This document shows positions 61,351 through 64,000 of a DNA stretch of 64,000 nt, in pieces. The stretch spans positions 744,001-808,000 of the forward strand of contig JAITYX010000055.1 in NCBI GenBank assembly GCA_021018815.1. The letters run 5' to 3'. Numbering within the stretch: position 1 is the stretch's first letter; the number at the start of each line of letters is the position of its first letter. A program made the translations under genes and the position numbers. This DNA is from Talinum fruticosum (Eukaryota; Streptophyta; Magnoliopsida; Caryophyllales; Talinaceae). The notes beneath the pieces are model-generated. The model was not told where the DNA came from, did no database searches, and saw only the letters and a program-made list of their open reading frames with translations.

Positions 61351-62870
61351 TGAAGACTCGGACATTTCTCAACGTCTTTCCGAGTTGCACTAAACAAGTT
61401 AGGTATAAACAACCCCATGCTTTTAGAGTTTTGATTCCAAGGCATTCTCGATATCACGAAACCGCTTACGGTAAAAGAGTATCTTTCCGAGTGATACGGC
61501 TTTCTCTTAGTACATTTATTGCTTGTCTGTTTGAGACTCGGAAAAGTAATTCTTTGTTCCGAGTCTATTCTCACTCGGAATCTTACTTCGTTTACAAGCT
61601 CTATTTTTGTTAGAGTCAATATCTTTAGTCCGTCTTACACTTAGTCTATGTCAAGTTATCTCACTCGATGTTCTTTATGGAATTTGTTCTTTCGCTTAGA
61701 CTAAGTCGGATGGAATTTTGAGTATCATGGATATTGGACTCGGAAAATTCCATTTCATTTCGACTTAGATAATCGGTTGCTTAATTATCATAATTATTTT
61801 ATTATTTGTGTCTAACTTTGGACCAAAGTATTTTATACTTTGAGAACCAAAATTGATTTACTTTTGTAGGTTATTCATTCGAGGATACACCTTTTTCAAA
61901 CTACAAAAGTAGCCAGGCTTCGAACGTCAAATCACCAGCAGACATGGCTTTTCACCTTCCCTGCTCCGAGTCCTAGAAGATTGTGTCGGAAGCTGTCTGT
62001 TTCCAATTATGGAAAACTGGAACGCCAAGCTTAACGGTGGTTTCCATCTCATTTTTCAAGACACTACCAATGGTTTTGGGACTTCCAAGAGAGTTAAACC
62101 GTTGTCCAACGTTCATATTTCAACGGACACTTTCGAGTGACTCGGAAAGCCTCTATCAACGGTCACGGAAGACTCTTAGTCGCAGAAGAAGATAACGGCT
62201 ACTCGCTTGGTTATCTATAAATAGAAGCCACTTCACAAGACTTGAAGGTTGCCGAACTTATTGCATATACACATAGTTGCTCAAAGTTATTGTATTTACT
62301 TTCAATCTTCAACTTACAACTCCTACTCTGTAATTCATTACTTTACGAGTTGTAAGGTCTTGTACTCGATTACAAACTCTTCTTACATTCTTTGTAAGGT
62401 CCCTTGACTAAGTTGTAAAGGTTAACTCAGATTAGTTGTCCCTAGCTGTAAGGGTTATCTCGGCTAGGAAGTACTAGATCGGATAAGGGAACTTCGAGTC
62501 TAGGAAAACTTATATAGAGTTGTCTAAGGGAGCAACTCGGGTTCGGTCAGTTCACGGTATTTTGCGGACTCAAAATAGTGGATTTGACTTCGTGTCCGGA
62601 TTGACACGGGCCGTGGTTTTCTGCCCCGGGAGGGTTTCCACGTAAAATCTAAGTGTTATCTCTCCGAGTTCATTCTAGACTCGGACGGCTTTCTTGCTCT
62701 TGTTCTTTCGATTCACTTCTTTCGAGTCCAATCTTTTCGACCCTGTTGATAGACTCGGAATCTATCTTTGTCACTTTTCCGCACAAAAGTGTGTGTTTTC
62801 ACTAAGAATTTTCTATCACCCTATTCACCCCCTTTAGGGTGACGCGAGACTCTCCCCGAGCAAACCTTCA
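61351..62870 (+). repeat. 3' LTR of the Sirevirus
   Basis: Matches the 5' LTR end to end; TATA box at 62216-62224. Followed by the duplication ACTTT (62871-62875) and then by the right part of the host solo LTR. Confidence 0.92.
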
Positions 62871-63423
62871 ACTTTTATAATATATATTTTTACGAGTACG
62901 AGGGTAGCGTACTTGGGCCTATGACTTATTCTTATTTTTATGTTTTTTTAAATGTTTTTAGGGAAAGAAAAGAATGTTAATGTCGGGCAAGAAGTGACAA
63001 GAGCAAAGGATTCAGGAAGTGTTGACTCGGATTAGTGATCGAGCCTTGGTTTATTCTTGAAGTGTTTTATGGTTGGCTTTTAATGGTTGTGTTTTTTTGT
63101 TAAGAAATCCTTGTGGATTTAATTTGCTTGCGGAGTTATTCCTATTGATGGTAAAATTGTTAAATGCCATAATGTATGTTGGGGAGAACGAACTCATGTT
63201 TGGTGGTTCAAATTATATACATATTGGGTTTGATGTTACGAGACTTTAAATGTAAGTGTTTTGGTAAATTGAAAAGATTATCGTGTGTCTTGTGTAATGT
63301 TAGCCTAGTCTCTAGAGGAGGGACGGTAATAACGCCCTAATATGACATTGTTTTCCGCTGCCTTGTTATAGTATACTTATTCATTAAGTGTGTTTTATAT
63401 AGTGATTATATTGGAACGTTACA

Positions 63424-64000
63424 AAATGCAATGTCGGGTCTTGTACTGTCATTGATGTGGCACACATCAATGACCCTTGCATACTAAATTTGTGCAATGG
63501 GTCTTCCATCATTCCGAACCAACTTGTAAGTTGGATCAAAAGGTAATGCTGCAGGAGAGCAATCTTTATATTTGAATCTCTCAAGCACTTTCTCAATATA
63601 ATGAGATTGAGTTAGGCATATACCATAATTGTTTATAATGATCTTTATGCCAAGTATCGCATTTGCTTCTCCCATATCATTCTTGGGGAACCCAGCAGAT
63701 AAAAATTCTTGGTTTTCTCAAGTTCTTCCAAGTCAATCACAAAGCTTAACATGTCATCAACATATGGACAAATAATTACACTTTTTCTATGTTCAAACTT
63801 AGAATAAACACATTTGTCGGATCATTGATACTAAAGCCAAAAGAAAGCACTACTTCATCAAATTTTTGATGCCATTGTTTAGGGGCTTGCTTTAAGTCAT
63901 ATAAGGATATAATGAGTTTCCATACTTTATTTTCTTATCCCGGAATGACAAAAACTTCAGGCTGCTTCAAGTACACCTCTTCTTCTAATTCACCATTCAA
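63424..64000 (-). pseudogene. Copia RT region, 5' part of the split relic, cut by window end
   Basis: Minus strand, from the window edge: LNGELEEEVYLKQPEVFVIP, LYDLKQAPKQWHQKFDEVVL, then MGEANAILGIKIIINNYGIC and SHYIEKVLERFKYKDCSPAA, the RT thumb of a Copia element. Near 63429 it reaches the TRPDIAF-type motif where the solo LTR inserted; the continuation is the RNase H at 45417-44872. Internal stops show an old, inactive copy. It is a different family from the Sirevirus. Confidence 0.88.

Larger units (their letters stand above)
47691..62870 (+). mobile_element. Sirevirus-type Copia retrotransposon (SIRE/Maximus-like)
   Basis: LTRs of 1527 bp (47691-49217) and 1520 bp (61351-62870) begin TGAAG and end CTTCA, with exact duplication ACTTT outside. 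Order: LTR, primer site, gag, protease, integrase, RT, RNase H, a long spacer with TATA, an env-like third open region, polypurine tract, LTR. Long LTRs, gag with a UBN2 core and a gene after pol are Sirevirus features. Every coding region is interrupted by small indels and by two solo LTR insertions, so the copy is not functional as written. Sequence is unusually rich in ACTCG/CGAGT words throughout. Confidence 0.9.
45418..63423 (+). mobile_element. Solo LTR (TGTAACACCCC type) split by a later insertion
   Basis: Begins TGTAACACCCCG at 45418 and ends CGTTACA at 63423 with 5-bp duplication AAATG on both sides (45413-45417, 63424-63428). The LTR is in two parts, 45418-47690 and 62876-63423 (about 2.8 kb in all), separated by a Sirevirus with its own duplication. 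No gypsy coding sequence accompanies it, hence a solo LTR left by recombination. The left part has a CCACC-rich leader (about 45900-46209) ending in a splice donor, followed by AT-rich intron-like DNA. Confidence 0.85.

Overview
The window is plant nuclear DNA, most likely from a eudicot. It is AT-rich, with spliced genes, GT-AG introns and TATA boxes, and it is dominated by plant LTR retrotransposons (Copia/Sirevirus and Ty3/gypsy-type LTRs) and class II elements (hAT, CACTA, MULE-like, MITE). There is no bacterial or organellar gene organisation, and I found no tRNA, rRNA or CRISPR array.

Host genes, all on the minus strand, are few. (1) A DUF946 / Vps62-related gene lies at 9376-15615: exon 1 at 15379-15615, exon 2 at 10515-11043, exon 3 at 9376-10418. 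Its 4.3 kb first intron is filled by a decayed Copia element that itself carries a MITE and an internally deleted hAT transposon. (2) A second DUF946-type first exon stands alone at 24592-24811. (3) A GRF zinc-finger / coiled-coil / membrane-anchor gene, broken, lies at 26384-26915. (4) A WVD2-like (TPX2-domain) microtubule-associated protein gene lies at 29316-35690, with a 5' UTR intron and TATA box. In genes 1, 3 and 4 almost every reading-frame break I could locate is a one-base shortening of a short homopolymer, so consensus errors are at least as likely as true decay.

Between the two DUF946 loci (16.0-23.9 kb) is a transposon block: a hAT element with a long pyrimidine tract (16081-16887), then a pair of ~0.9 kb direct LTR-like repeats around a ~0.2 kb core. 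One repeat is split by a 4.0 kb CACTA element (17752-21772) and the other by a 0.9 kb long-TIR MULE-like element (22692-23597).

The right third (43.8-64.0 kb) is one nested stack. A minus-strand Copia relic (RNase H at 44.9-45.4 kb, RT at 63.4-64.0 kb) was split by a solo LTR (45418-63423, 5-bp duplication AAATG). A Sirevirus-type Copia retrotransposon (47691-62870, duplication ACTTT) inserted into that solo LTR. The Sirevirus then received an inverted solo LTR of its own family in the integrase region (52225-53799, duplication CTTCG) and a 2.9 kb TGTAACACCCC-type solo LTR in RNase H (55547-58488, duplication CCGCG). It also has a third, env-like open region with its own TATA-containing leader. 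Remaining stretches are AT-rich intergenic DNA with microsatellites, short tandem duplications and a 0.6 kb hAT MITE (40022-40624).
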